DNA from: Clostridiales bacterium
GTDB lineage: Bacteria > Bacillota > Clostridia > Lachnospirales > Lachnospiraceae
Length of the DNA: 55,900 nucleotides
Assembly: GCA_012523775.1 (NCBI GenBank)
Contig: JAAYTK010000012.1
Location: 1-55,900 of the forward strand
Direction: 5' to 3'
The notes under the pieces are model-generated. The model did not search any database and was not told where the DNA came from. It saw nothing but the letters and a program-made list of their open reading frames with translations. Position numbers and translations under genes: made by a program. Positions 9,566 through 17,391 of this stretch are shown one piece after another (position 1 is the stretch's first letter; each line of letters opens with the position of its first letter).

Positions 9566-11407
9566 TTAATTTACATAGGTACAAGTAATCGAAAAGTTAA
9601 CCTTCGATATCCCGTTCTCATTTACAACCTTAATTCCGGATATATCTACATTATCCTTAAAATACTCTATTCCCTTAAGCTGCTTTAAGGTTTTCGCTAT
9701 AAGTGCATTCGAGCCTGCCTCGTCATCATTGGCGGTTACATTCATCGTGACCCCCTCTTCCGTAAAGCTCATGGCATGAATAATCGTGCCGCTGGGCAGC
9801 CTTTTCTCAAGCTGCTCGATGACATCTTTAATCTTGTCATTATTACTCTCTGTCAGCTTCTGAAGCTTCCTTAAATCCTCCAGCTCAGCTATGGCTGTAT
9901 CATATAAATCATGGGCACCGCTTAGAAGCGGCATGGCCTCATATTCTGCTTTAATTTCCTCCAGCTCCTTTTTGGCCGGGAGATAATCGGTATATGATAC
10001 GTATATCGTTCCGACCGATCCTGCCAGGCATACCAGAGTTAAGAAGGTGGTGGCTATGACCGCACTTCTTCTTTGCTTCTTTAGTACGAATTCATAGGGT
10101 ACGAAGTCTACGGGACTTATGACTGCTCCGATAAGAGGAAGAAAGCGACTGGGATTTAACCTGAAATCCTTAGCCTTCTTTCTCGAGCTTACCGAATGAA
10201 GCTTATTCAAAAGTTTGTGAGGTAGCCCTATGCCGGAGCTAAAGAACCTGTCCACACCCTTAATATCAACCAATGCCCCTGTCAGATATATGGTATCAAT
10301 ATCGATCTGCTTATAGCTTGATTTATAATAGTCCAGCATTCTTGTGACATTACCGACCAATGTATATAGGGACTCTGTTATCCCGACCCTAAGCTCCTTT
10401 GAGGATTCTTTGGAGAGTTGGCTGTCAGTGACGGCAACCTCATCGAGGGTTATATCGTACTCTTCGTTCGACAGCATATCGTGATTACGCAGAAGCTCCA
10501 AGGGATCCTCTCCGTCTCCATGGCCATATCCCAAATCCCTTATTACATTAATCAGCTTATATAGACCGTAGCTTACGGTTCTTTGAAGTATTAAAACATC
10601 ATCTCTAAGGATACTGATTATGGTATCCTGCTCATTCATCTGTACATATACATTTGTACCCCTTCTGCTCTGACGCTTAATGGCCTGATAACTGCTGTTG
10701 CCATAATAGTCAATCGCCAGAATATCAAAATGCATTTTCTTAGCGAAGCTGTAATAATTCTTTATCATTGCTGCCGGAGCAGCATATACCGCCAGCCGCA
10801 TCTGATTCTTGACTTCCCTTGTCTGCTTATCATCGGATGTGCCGCCTTCAAAATCTTCGATGACCGCTGAATTATCGTTGGAATCCATAAGCTCAAGGTT
10901 CTCTGCAATAATTTCGGTTTTACTTTTCTTCTTTAGGTTCTTCTTATATATCTTAGCCTTCTTCTTAGCATTCTTTCTTTCAGCCTTTTCGATTTTTCTT
11001 TGACGACGCTTACCCTGTGCGGTACTTTTCTCGAGAATCTGATAAGACAGTATATAATCGTTCATGTCTATAGGAAAGTATTCCGAAGCTCCTGTCTTAA
11101 TAATGTCCATTATTCTCTTTTCTTTTACCGGGGGGATAATTATTTCGCGATTGGCGATTCTGCTTGAATTTATAGAGAATATAACCCTGTCAGACTTAAT
11201 CTTTGCGGCCTTAAGTCTGCTCCTAAGCTCATCGCCAAAGATGTTCATATCTTTTATTATCCCATCTTCAACAGAGCCTTCGGGTGTGGCAAAGGCTATA
11301 CTGCGATATACACGGATTCCTTTATTCTTATATTTCTTTTTATAGTTTAGCTCACAAACCTTTGTACATTCCGACCCAATTATAATGCTTAATACCTTCT
11401 TAGCCAT
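9566..11407 (-). CDS. pilM: PilM-PilN fusion protein of the type IV pilus
   Basis: 613 residues from the ATG at 11407, chosen because GGGGG lies 6-10 bases upstream; a TTG six codons earlier has no good RBS. Residues 1-420 are an actin-like PilM ATPase fold: SIIIGSECTKVCEL at the start, SINSSRIANREI near 70, and a DTIYLTGALVDIKG segment near 365. A single transmembrane helix follows near residue 450, then a coiled coil and a PilN-like periplasmic-type domain (LPSGTIIHAMSFTEEGVTM near 545). PilM and PilN are usually separate genes whose products bind each other; here they are one polypeptide. Residues of about 128-164 are a Lys/Arg-rich insertion not usual in PilM. It is followed by pilO. Confidence 0.85.
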   Translation of the reverse strand: MAKKVLSIIIGSECTKVCELNYKKKYKNKGIRVYRSIAFATPEGSVEDGIIKDMNIFGDELRSRLKAAKIKSDRVIFSINSSRIANREIIIPPVKEKRIMDIIKTGASEYFPIDMNDYILSYQILEKSTAQGKRRQRKIEKAERKNAKKKAKIYKKNLKKKSKTEIIAENLELMDSNDNSAVIEDFEGGTSDDKQTREVKNQMRLAVYAAPAAMIKNYYSFAKKMHFDILAIDYYGNSSYQAIKRQSRRGTNVYVQMNEQDTIISILRDDVLILQRTVSYGLYKLINVIRDLGYGHGDGEDPLELLRNHDMLSNEEYDITLDEVAVTDSQLSKESSKELRVGITESLYTLVGNVTRMLDYYKSSYKQIDIDTIYLTGALVDIKGVDRFFSSGIGLPHKLLNKLHSVSSRKKAKDFRLNPSRFLPLIGAVISPVDFVPYEFVLKKQRRSAVIATTFLTLVCLAGSVGTIYVSYTDYLPAKKELEEIKAEYEAMPLLSGAHDLYDTAIAELEDLRKLQKLTESNNDKIKDVIEQLEKRLPSGTIIHAMSFTEEGVTMNVTANDDEAGSNALIAKTLKQLKGIEYFKDNVDISGIKVVNENGISKVNFSITCTYVN

Positions 11408-11488
11408 CCTGTTCCCCCATAACAATACTTATCCTTATAATTATGTTAGTTTCATTCGGATTTTTTGTCAAATAAAAATCATAATTGT

Positions 11489-12280
11489 CTATACAAAAAA
11501 GGTATTAATGTACCATTTTATCAACTGTCTTCCAAAAAAGAGAGCCAAAACAATCCCCATGGAGAGATATGGTCCAAATGCCAAAGCCCTCCCGATATTT
11601 CTTACTCTCATTCTGATGGGATGAATTATAGTGGCAAGAACACAGCCTATCATGAAGGATAGTACGACCAGCTCCCAGCCAAGCAAAAGTCCTGCGCTCG
11701 CCATGAGCTTGATGTCTCCGCCCCCTATGGCTCTTCCTTTCGTGGAATAATATATTAACAGCAGAAACAGACTTATGGCAAAAAAGCCTATGGCATGGTC
11801 CAGTACGATATCGGTACTTCTTCCGCTTTCAAAATACTTGGTCAATACTGTCGCAATGCCAACCACCAATAAAAATACGTTAATACCTACCGGTATAATA
11901 TTCGTTCTAAAATCTATTACGCTAAGTACAATTAACGCCGATACGGTCAGACAGTAGAATGTACTTATTAGGATGGAATACAGAGAATCCCATCCATAGA
12001 AATAAAAAACAAGCACATACATTATTCCGTTAAGTGCTTCAATTATTGGGTATTGAATAGAAATACGGGATTTGCAGCTTCTGCATTTCCCCAACAGAAA
12101 TATATAGCTAAATACGGGTATCATATCATACCACTTAAGCTTAGTGTTACAGTTCATACAATGAGATCGTTCGGTTACAATGTTTAGCTCCTCCGGAATA
12201 CGATAGATACATACATTCAGGAAGCTTCCTATCATAATCCCAAATATTAAAACAATTCCGTATACAATATAATCCTCCAT
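11489..12280 (-). CDS. pilD: Prepilin peptidase / N-methyltransferase (A24 family)
   Basis: 263 residues, all membrane-embedded apart from a cytoplasmic N-terminal zinc domain. That domain carries two CxxC pairs (C41/C44 and C66/C69) that bind zinc in PilD. The two catalytic aspartates of this aspartic protease family are visible at D123 (VIDFRTN) and D189 (GGGDIKLM). The enzyme cleaves the leader after Gly and N-methylates the new N-terminus of the pilins encoded here. It is encoded 89 bases after the major pilin gene, with a strong hairpin in that gap, and 81 bases before pilM-pilN. Full length and apparently intact. Confidence 0.95.
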   Translation of the reverse strand: MEDYIVYGIVLIFGIMIGSFLNVCIYRIPEELNIVTERSHCMNCNTKLKWYDMIPVFSYIFLLGKCRSCKSRISIQYPIIEALNGIMYVLVFYFYGWDSLYSILISTFYCLTVSALIVLSVIDFRTNIIPVGINVFLLVVGIATVLTKYFESGRSTDIVLDHAIGFFAISLFLLLIYYSTKGRAIGGGDIKLMASAGLLLGWELVVLSFMIGCVLATIIHPIRMRVRNIGRALAFGPYLSMGIVLALFFGRQLIKWYINTFFV

Positions 12281-12321
12281 AAACTATCCTACCTTTGGTC
12301 AAATATTAGATTTTGAGATAC

Positions 12322-12350
12322 CATCACACAGGGCTATGCCCTGTGTGATG
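12322..12350 (-). terminator. Strong stem-loop just after the major pilin gene
   Basis: A perfect 13-bp inverted repeat (arms 12322-12334 and 12338-12350) with the 3-base loop TAT, 20 bases after the pilA stop. On the minus strand it is followed by A/T-rich sequence but no run of U, so it is more likely a partial terminator or an RNA-stabilising 3' end than a full stop. Such an element would let the major pilin mRNA exceed that of the downstream pilD-pilMN genes. Confidence 0.7.
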
Positions 12351-12369
12351 TGTGGGAAAATTACACTAA

Positions 12370-12843
12370 TTACTCAGATAATTTATAGTCTTCGCTAGAG
12401 CCGTCATAACTCAAAATCACGGTTACTTTTCCTTTGTCATCTGTCTCAAGAGTAATCTGAGTGTTATCCCCTACTTCATTTGATTTTAATTCGAAGTCAC
12501 TAAGGACTTCCATCATTAAGTCCCAAAACTTCTTATCTTCATCGTCCTCTGGCGGGAAGTTTGGATTAAGAGTCCAATCCTTATCATCATCACTAATATT
12601 GAATAACGCATCTGTCCCTCCTCCTAAGTCTATAGCATCCACACTTTTTCCTAAAGGTGACTCCACGTTAGCCAGCTTAGCTGCCGTAAAGATTGTGTTG
12701 ACCGCTTCCTGGTCACTAGCCTTTCTTGACTTTTCAACATACTGTGAAAGTCTTGGTGCTAAGGTAACCGCTAATATTGCCATAATAGCAATTACAACGA
12801 TTAGCTCCACCAGTGAAAAACCTTTGTTGTTCATTTTTTTCAT
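12370..12843 (-). CDS. pilA: Major type IV pilin
   Basis: 157 residues from the ATG at 12843, selected because AGGAGAG sits eight bases upstream; an ATG seven codons earlier overlaps this ribosome-binding site. The short leader MKKMNNKG is followed by FSLVE with Glu5, a 20-residue hydrophobic helix ending APRLSQYVEKSRKASD, and a small acidic globular domain. No cysteines occur, so the C-terminal disulfide loop of Gram-negative pilins is absent, as is common in clostridial pilins. It is the smallest and best leader-matched pilin, is placed among the machine genes, and is followed at once by a strong hairpin, all of which fit the main structural subunit. It should be cleaved by the adjacent PilD. 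Confidence 0.88.
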   Translation of the reverse strand: MKKMNNKGFSLVELIVVIAIMAILAVTLAPRLSQYVEKSRKASDQEAVNTIFTAAKLANVESPLGKSVDAIDLGGGTDALFNISDDDKDWTLNPNFPPEDDEDKKFWDLMMEVLSDFELKSNEVGDNTQITLETDDKGKVTVILSYDGSSEDYKLSE

Positions 12844-12950
12844 ACCTTTTTCTCTCCTGTTCATTATTAATTTTATTTTGTCAAAACGGTTAATAATGCC
12901 CCTCTAATACGCTACCGTTATAAGACCTAATTCTATGTATAGCCTACCTG

Positions 12951-14198
12951 CTATTCGATTCCTGCGCCGGGATCACCGCCCAGAATCGACCTGTCAAATT
13001 GCTCATACATTGAGAACATAGGCTGCATAACCGCTATTATCATTCCTCCCACTACGACGGCTAAAACGATTATAATTATAGGCTCTATGGCTGCTGTCAG
13101 CGACTGGGTTGCAGCCTCCACCTCCTCGTCATAGTAATCGGCAATTTTATTCAGCATATCATCCATACTTCCTGTTTCCTCACCGATTTTCATCATATGA
13201 GTAACCAGGGGCGGGAAAATGCCCGATGAATTTATAGGAACAGACAGGGGAACTCCCCTTGCAATCTCCTCCTTAGACTCCATAAGTACCTTCTTAATTA
13301 CCAGGTTGTCAATGGTTCTTGCGGCAATATCTACTGCTTCTATCAGTGGTATGCCTGCAGTTATCAGAGTGCTGAGTGTCCTGGTAATTCTTGCACTATT
13401 GGTCTTAATATTCATTTTCCCGATTATAGGAAGCTTAAGTGCCAGAGTCGCAATGAATATTTTTCCTTTAAAGGTACTGACAAAGGAAATCCATCCAATG
13501 ACGATTAAAACTATTATAAGTAGGATTAAATACCATTTTGTCAAAAAGAAATCACTAATGCCCATGATGGTCAAGGTAATGGCCGGCAGTTCCATATTCA
13601 TATCGGCAAACATATCCATGAATTTGGGAATAACCACGGTAATCATAAGAACAATGACACCTACGGAAATAAGACAAAGTGATGCAGGATAAACCATTGC
13701 CTTCCTGATCAACGCACGAAGCTTGGCCTCCTTCTCAAAATGAACTGCCATACGCTCTAATGCCACCTCAAGACTGCCGGATGCCTCTCCCGCATCCACC
13801 ATATTCACCAATATGGGCGGAAATATCTTTCCTTGATTTCTCATGGCATCAGAAAGCTTCTCACCCTTTTGTACCATAATCTGTGTGCTTGCAATGGCTT
13901 TTCTTAGAGTCCTGTTTTCAGTCTGTTTTTCAAGCATATCGAGTGCCAATACAATAGGTATTCCGGCATTTAGAAGTGTATAGAACTGTCTGGTAAATAC
14001 GCTTAGGTCCCTTAGTCTGACCGGGTTATTAATCTTAATATTAATATCCTTATTTAATATCCCCAGTTCCTTAATAGTGACAGGATAAAGTCCCTCTGCC
14101 TTCAGGGTATGAAACACTCTTTCTTCGTCCGGTGCTTCCATCTTTCCCTTTATTTCTTTACCGTTAATATCTATAGCAATATATGAATATCCGGCCAA
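12951..14198 (-). CDS. pilC: Type IV pilus platform protein PilC (GspF family)
   Basis: 415 residues starting at a TTG codon: GGGAGG lies eight bases upstream and no in-frame ATG fits. Two GspF cytoplasmic domains are visible, at about 65-190 (FTRQFYTLLNAGIPIVLALD) and 270-390 (RTLSTLITAGIPLIEAV). Transmembrane helices lie near 170-195, 217-237 and 365-392. The conserved repeat ending in GEETGSMDDMLNKIADYY is present. PilC is the inner-membrane platform that the PilB and PilT motors act on. It lies 27 bases after pilT and about 107 bases before pilA. Full length for the family. Confidence 0.93.
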   Translation of the reverse strand: MAGYSYIAIDINGKEIKGKMEAPDEERVFHTLKAEGLYPVTIKELGILNKDINIKINNPVRLRDLSVFTRQFYTLLNAGIPIVLALDMLEKQTENRTLRKAIASTQIMVQKGEKLSDAMRNQGKIFPPILVNMVDAGEASGSLEVALERMAVHFEKEAKLRALIRKAMVYPASLCLISVGVIVLMITVVIPKFMDMFADMNMELPAITLTIMGISDFFLTKWYLILLIIVLIVIGWISFVSTFKGKIFIATLALKLPIIGKMNIKTNSARITRTLSTLITAGIPLIEAVDIAARTIDNLVIKKVLMESKEEIARGVPLSVPINSSGIFPPLVTHMMKIGEETGSMDDMLNKIADYYDEEVEAATQSLTAAIEPIIIIVLAVVVGGMIIAVMQPMFSMYEQFDRSILGGDPGAGIE

Positions 14199-14225
14199 CT
14201 CATTATCCTCCCATATGAAATGGTG

Positions 14226-15284
14226 TTAATTTAGCTTGCGTTCCATGGTCGTCATATCCTGAGCAAAGGATATAGCCTGTTCCTTAACAATCTTTCCGGA
14301 GTTATATAAATCAAGGATTGCATCATCCATGGTCTGCATACCCATCTTTCTGTTGGTCTGAATAAATGAAGCTATCTGATGATTCTTTCCCTCTCTTATC
14401 AGATTTCGAATTGCGGGTGTAGTCAGCATAACCTCGAAGGCTGCCACCCTTCCTGCCTCATCGATAGTCGGTATAAGCTGTTGTGATATTACTCCCTCCA
14501 GTACAGAGGCCAGCTGAATTCTGATCTGCTGCTGTTGATGGGGAGGGAATACTTCTATAATTCTGTCCACGGTGTTTACGGCACCGATGGTATGTAAGGT
14601 CGATAATACAAGATGGCCAGTCTCTGCTGCCGTCAATGCTATTTCAATGGTTTCGAGGTCTCTCATCTCACCCACGAGTATAACATCGGGGTCCTCTCTT
14701 AATATCACCCTGAGGGCATTGGAAAAGGATAAAGAGTCCAGACCGATTTCTCTTTGGTTAACGATAGAGGATTTATGTCTATGTAAATATTCTATAGGAT
14801 CCTCCAAGGTTATTATATGAACATTATGATTGGTATTAATTATGTCAATCATGGAGGCTAATGTGGTACTCTTACCGCTTCCTGTCGGTCCCGTTACCAA
14901 TACCATGCCTCTCTTTTTTCTGGTAAGCCCGATTACTGACGAAGGAATACCCAATACGTCAGGGCTTGGAATAACCGTATTAATAAGTCTGATAGCCGCC
15001 GCCCAGGAGCCCCTCTGCTTAAATATATTTACCCTATATCTTCCGAAGGAAGCTATGGAATAAGCGAAGTCTATCTCTCCGTTGTTTAACAGAGTATTCT
15101 TCATTCTCTCCGGAACCATAGGCATTAGCAGTTTCTCGGTATCATCCGGAGACAAAGCAGGATAGAGTAAGTCATCAAGATTACCATGAATCCTGCACTT
15201 TGGAGACACACCAACCGTAATATGAAGATCGGATGCTTTTCTTTGGTGCGCTTCCTTTAACAGGTCGTCTATTGTAAAATCCAT
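14226..15284 (-). CDS. pilT: Type IV pilus retraction ATPase PilT
   Basis: 352 residues from the ATG at 15284, which has GGAGG six bases upstream; an in-frame ATG four codons earlier lies inside the ribosome-binding site. Features in order: an N-terminal PAS-like domain starting FTIDDLLKEAHQRKASDLHI, Walker A GPTGSGKST near 131-139, an Asp box (TLEDPIEY), Walker B (VGEMRDLETI), a His box (GHLVLSTLHT) and the AIRNLIREGK motif near the C-terminus that is specific to PilT retraction motors. Presence of PilT implies retractile pili, so twitching or DNA uptake is possible. It lies about 110 bases downstream of pilB, in an A/T-rich gap where I could not define a promoter. Confidence 0.95.
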   Translation of the reverse strand: MDFTIDDLLKEAHQRKASDLHITVGVSPKCRIHGNLDDLLYPALSPDDTEKLLMPMVPERMKNTLLNNGEIDFAYSIASFGRYRVNIFKQRGSWAAAIRLINTVIPSPDVLGIPSSVIGLTRKKRGMVLVTGPTGSGKSTTLASMIDIINTNHNVHIITLEDPIEYLHRHKSSIVNQREIGLDSLSFSNALRVILREDPDVILVGEMRDLETIEIALTAAETGHLVLSTLHTIGAVNTVDRIIEVFPPHQQQQIRIQLASVLEGVISQQLIPTIDEAGRVAAFEVMLTTPAIRNLIREGKNHQIASFIQTNRKMGMQTMDDAILDLYNSGKIVKEQAISFAQDMTTMERKLN

Positions 15285-15394
15285 TGAAACCTCCATATAT
15301 TGTGTTAATTTTCATTCAATATACAATATCGTCATTACTTAATAAAAACTTAATAGTTTTATAAATAAACTTTCATAATTAGTCATATTTGTAA

Positions 15395-17098
15395 CTATTC
15401 GTCTATGGATATCCTGACCAATTCTTCCACAGATGTGATGCCTTTCATGACAAGCTCAACAGCACGGGTACGAAGCGGCTGCATACCCTCAGATTCGGCA
15501 ATTTCGGCGATTGCGTCCGTCGGCCACTTCTTTCTGATGGCCTCCTTAATTCTTACGGAGGTCTCCATTATTTCGTACACACCGATTCTCCCTATATAAC
15601 CTGTATCATTGCATTTTATACATCCTACCGGTTGGTATACCTTTAGAGGCTTTGAGGACGGATAACCCAGTATATGCTTTTCGGTATCGGTAGCCTCTAT
15701 ATACTTCTTACAGTCCGGACACAGCCTTCTGACCAACCGCTGGGCTATGATACCTGCCAGTGATTCGGACAACAGATAAGGCTCCACACCCATATCCGTC
15801 ATTCTGGTAACGGTTCCCGCCGCCGAATTGGTATGGATTGTACTTGCAACCAGATGTCCCGTAATCGAAGCCTTTACCGCTATCTCGGCGGTCTCCTGGT
15901 CTCTTATCTCACCGATTATGATGACATCAGGGTCCTGTCGTAATATTGAACGCAGAGCGGTTGCAAATGTCAAATTCACCTTCTCGTTGACCTGTACCTG
16001 ATTTATACCGGGTATATATGCCTCAACAGGATCCTCGATGGTGAGCAAATTAATACCGTCCTTATTAAGAGATGTCAGAATTGTATATAACGTGGTGGAC
16101 TTACCGCTTCCTGTAGGTCCGGTTATCAGGATGATACCGTGGGGCTGAGATATCATTCTGTCAAACTTGACCAGCTCTTCCTCTGTAAATCCAAGCTCTC
16201 TCTTATCTCTGGTAAATCCACTCTTTGTTGCGATACGCATAACTGCCTTTTCACCATATACCGTCGGTAAAATCGAGGTACGGATGTCATAATCCACCCT
16301 TCCGACAGTCAGGCTGATTCGTCCGTCCTGGGGCTTTCTCTTCTCCGATATGTCCATGCCTGACAGAATCTTTACCCTTGCGATAATCGCCGGCATAAGC
16401 TCAATATTATATCTTCTTCCCTTATCCAATACACCGTCCACACGATACCTGACTCTGATATCATCAGGCAACGGTTCAATATGAATATCACTGGCCCGAC
16501 GTCTTATGCCCTGCTCGATAATAGAGCGGACTAAAACAACAATCGGAGCATTATCCAATTCCTCAGCTATCGCCTCCTGCGACGGCTGTTCTGTCTTAAT
16601 AAGGCTGTCCCTTTCCTGGGTATATCTTTGTGCAACCTTAAGGGCTTCGACGTTACCGTAATATTTATCTATGGCAGCAGCCACATCCTGTGATGTGGAA
16701 ACCGCAGGTTCTACCTGAAGGTTGGTTATAATCGCAATATCGTCAATTGCCACGAAATCCAAAGGATTGGCCATCGCCACCCTAAGGATATTCGGATACC
16801 CCTTCTTGAATTCAAAGGGCATAACCAAATGCTTTCTCAGTATTTCCTCTCCCACAAGCTTTATTATGTCATCATCGATAAGCCTATCAGACAATTTAAT
16901 ATAATCGATATTCAACTGCCTATGTAACGCCGTGGCTATCTCGGTCTCAGTGGTGTATCCCAGGTCAATCAAAGTCTCTCCAAGCTTCTGACCCTTCTCA
17001 TTCTGAACCGCCAATGCCGTATCCAACTGCTCCTGGTTTATGATTTTTGCATCAATTAATATGTCCCCGAGCCTTTTCTTTTTATGGATGAATTCCAT
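15395..17098 (-). CDS. pilB: Type IV pilus extension ATPase PilB
   Basis: 567 residues. An MshEN/GspE N-terminal domain (about 1-150, starting RLGDILIDAKII) is followed by the motor domain: Walker A GPTGSGKST near 326-334, an Asp box (TIEDPVEAYIPG), Walker B (IIGEIRDQETA), a His box (GHLVASTIHTNSA) and a tetracysteine zinc motif (CPDC near 458, CIKC near 492). This is the GspE/PilB class, not PilT. MshEN domains bind cyclic di-GMP in several PilB/MshE proteins; the divergently encoded GGDEF-EAL protein makes such control plausible here. It is the first gene of the pilus operon; an aggtgggag ribosome-binding site and a promoter lie within 60 bases upstream. Confidence 0.95.
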   Translation of the reverse strand: MEFIHKKKRLGDILIDAKIINQEQLDTALAVQNEKGQKLGETLIDLGYTTETEIATALHRQLNIDYIKLSDRLIDDDIIKLVGEEILRKHLVMPFEFKKGYPNILRVAMANPLDFVAIDDIAIITNLQVEPAVSTSQDVAAAIDKYYGNVEALKVAQRYTQERDSLIKTEQPSQEAIAEELDNAPIVVLVRSIIEQGIRRRASDIHIEPLPDDIRVRYRVDGVLDKGRRYNIELMPAIIARVKILSGMDISEKRKPQDGRISLTVGRVDYDIRTSILPTVYGEKAVMRIATKSGFTRDKRELGFTEEELVKFDRMISQPHGIILITGPTGSGKSTTLYTILTSLNKDGINLLTIEDPVEAYIPGINQVQVNEKVNLTFATALRSILRQDPDVIIIGEIRDQETAEIAVKASITGHLVASTIHTNSAAGTVTRMTDMGVEPYLLSESLAGIIAQRLVRRLCPDCKKYIEATDTEKHILGYPSSKPLKVYQPVGCIKCNDTGYIGRIGVYEIMETSVRIKEAIRKKWPTDAIAEIAESEGMQPLRTRAVELVMKGITSVEELVRISIDE

Positions 17099-17127
17099 CT
17101 GGTATCTCCCACCTTTTATTTAATTTG

Positions 17128-17156
17128 ATTATATAACAAATTATTCAAAATTACAA
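17128..17156 (-). promoter_or_regulatory. Sigma-A type promoter of the pilus operon
   Basis: On the minus strand, TTGTAA (17156-17151), a 17-base spacer and a perfect TATAAT (17133-17128). Transcription would start near 17121 and leave a leader of only about 20 bases before pilB, too short for a riboswitch. Confidence 0.75.
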
Positions 17157-17287
17157 TATTTTTTACCAATTAAATTATTTTTATTTTATTATTAGACAAT
17201 TTGGGTACTAATGCCCACTATATTTTACAACAATTGGGCCTCTCGGAGTCTTATAGTCCAACTACCAATCATTTTCTCTGAATTTGC
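17157..17287. promoter_or_regulatory. A/T-rich region between divergent promoters with a dyad at 17202-17217
   Basis: This is the centre of the 293-base gap between pilB and the GGDEF-EAL gene. It contains a 16-bp imperfect inverted repeat, TGGG-N8-CCCA (12 of 16 positions symmetric), and repeated CAATTTGGG/CAATTGGG elements at 17197-17205 and 17231-17238. These are candidate operator sites lying upstream of both promoters. No coding frame and no recognisable riboswitch was found. Confidence 0.35.
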
Positions 17288-17316
17288 TTGCAAATTGAAT
17301 ATTAAAATTTTATAAT
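17288..17316 (+). promoter_or_regulatory. Sigma-A type promoter of the GGDEF-EAL gene
   Basis: TTGCAA (17288-17293), a 17-base spacer and a perfect TATAAT (17311-17316), giving a start near 17323 and a leader of about 70 bases before the TTG start at 17392. Confidence 0.7.
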
Positions 17317-17391
17317 ATAATAAATATAGTCGAATTTACTCATAATATTTATTATATTATATATAAATTTATGATACAAGGAGGTTTGGTC

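Noticed and set aside
12885..12919. AACGGT/ACCGTT inverted repeat upstream of pilA
   Set aside because: Only 6 bp with a 23-base loop; a TTGACA nearby has no -10, so neither a terminator nor a separate pilA promoter could be supported.
17099..17391. Possible cyclic di-GMP riboswitch upstream of pilB
   Set aside because: I looked for GEMM-type conserved elements on both strands and saw none, and the mapped promoter leaves only about 20 bases of leader.
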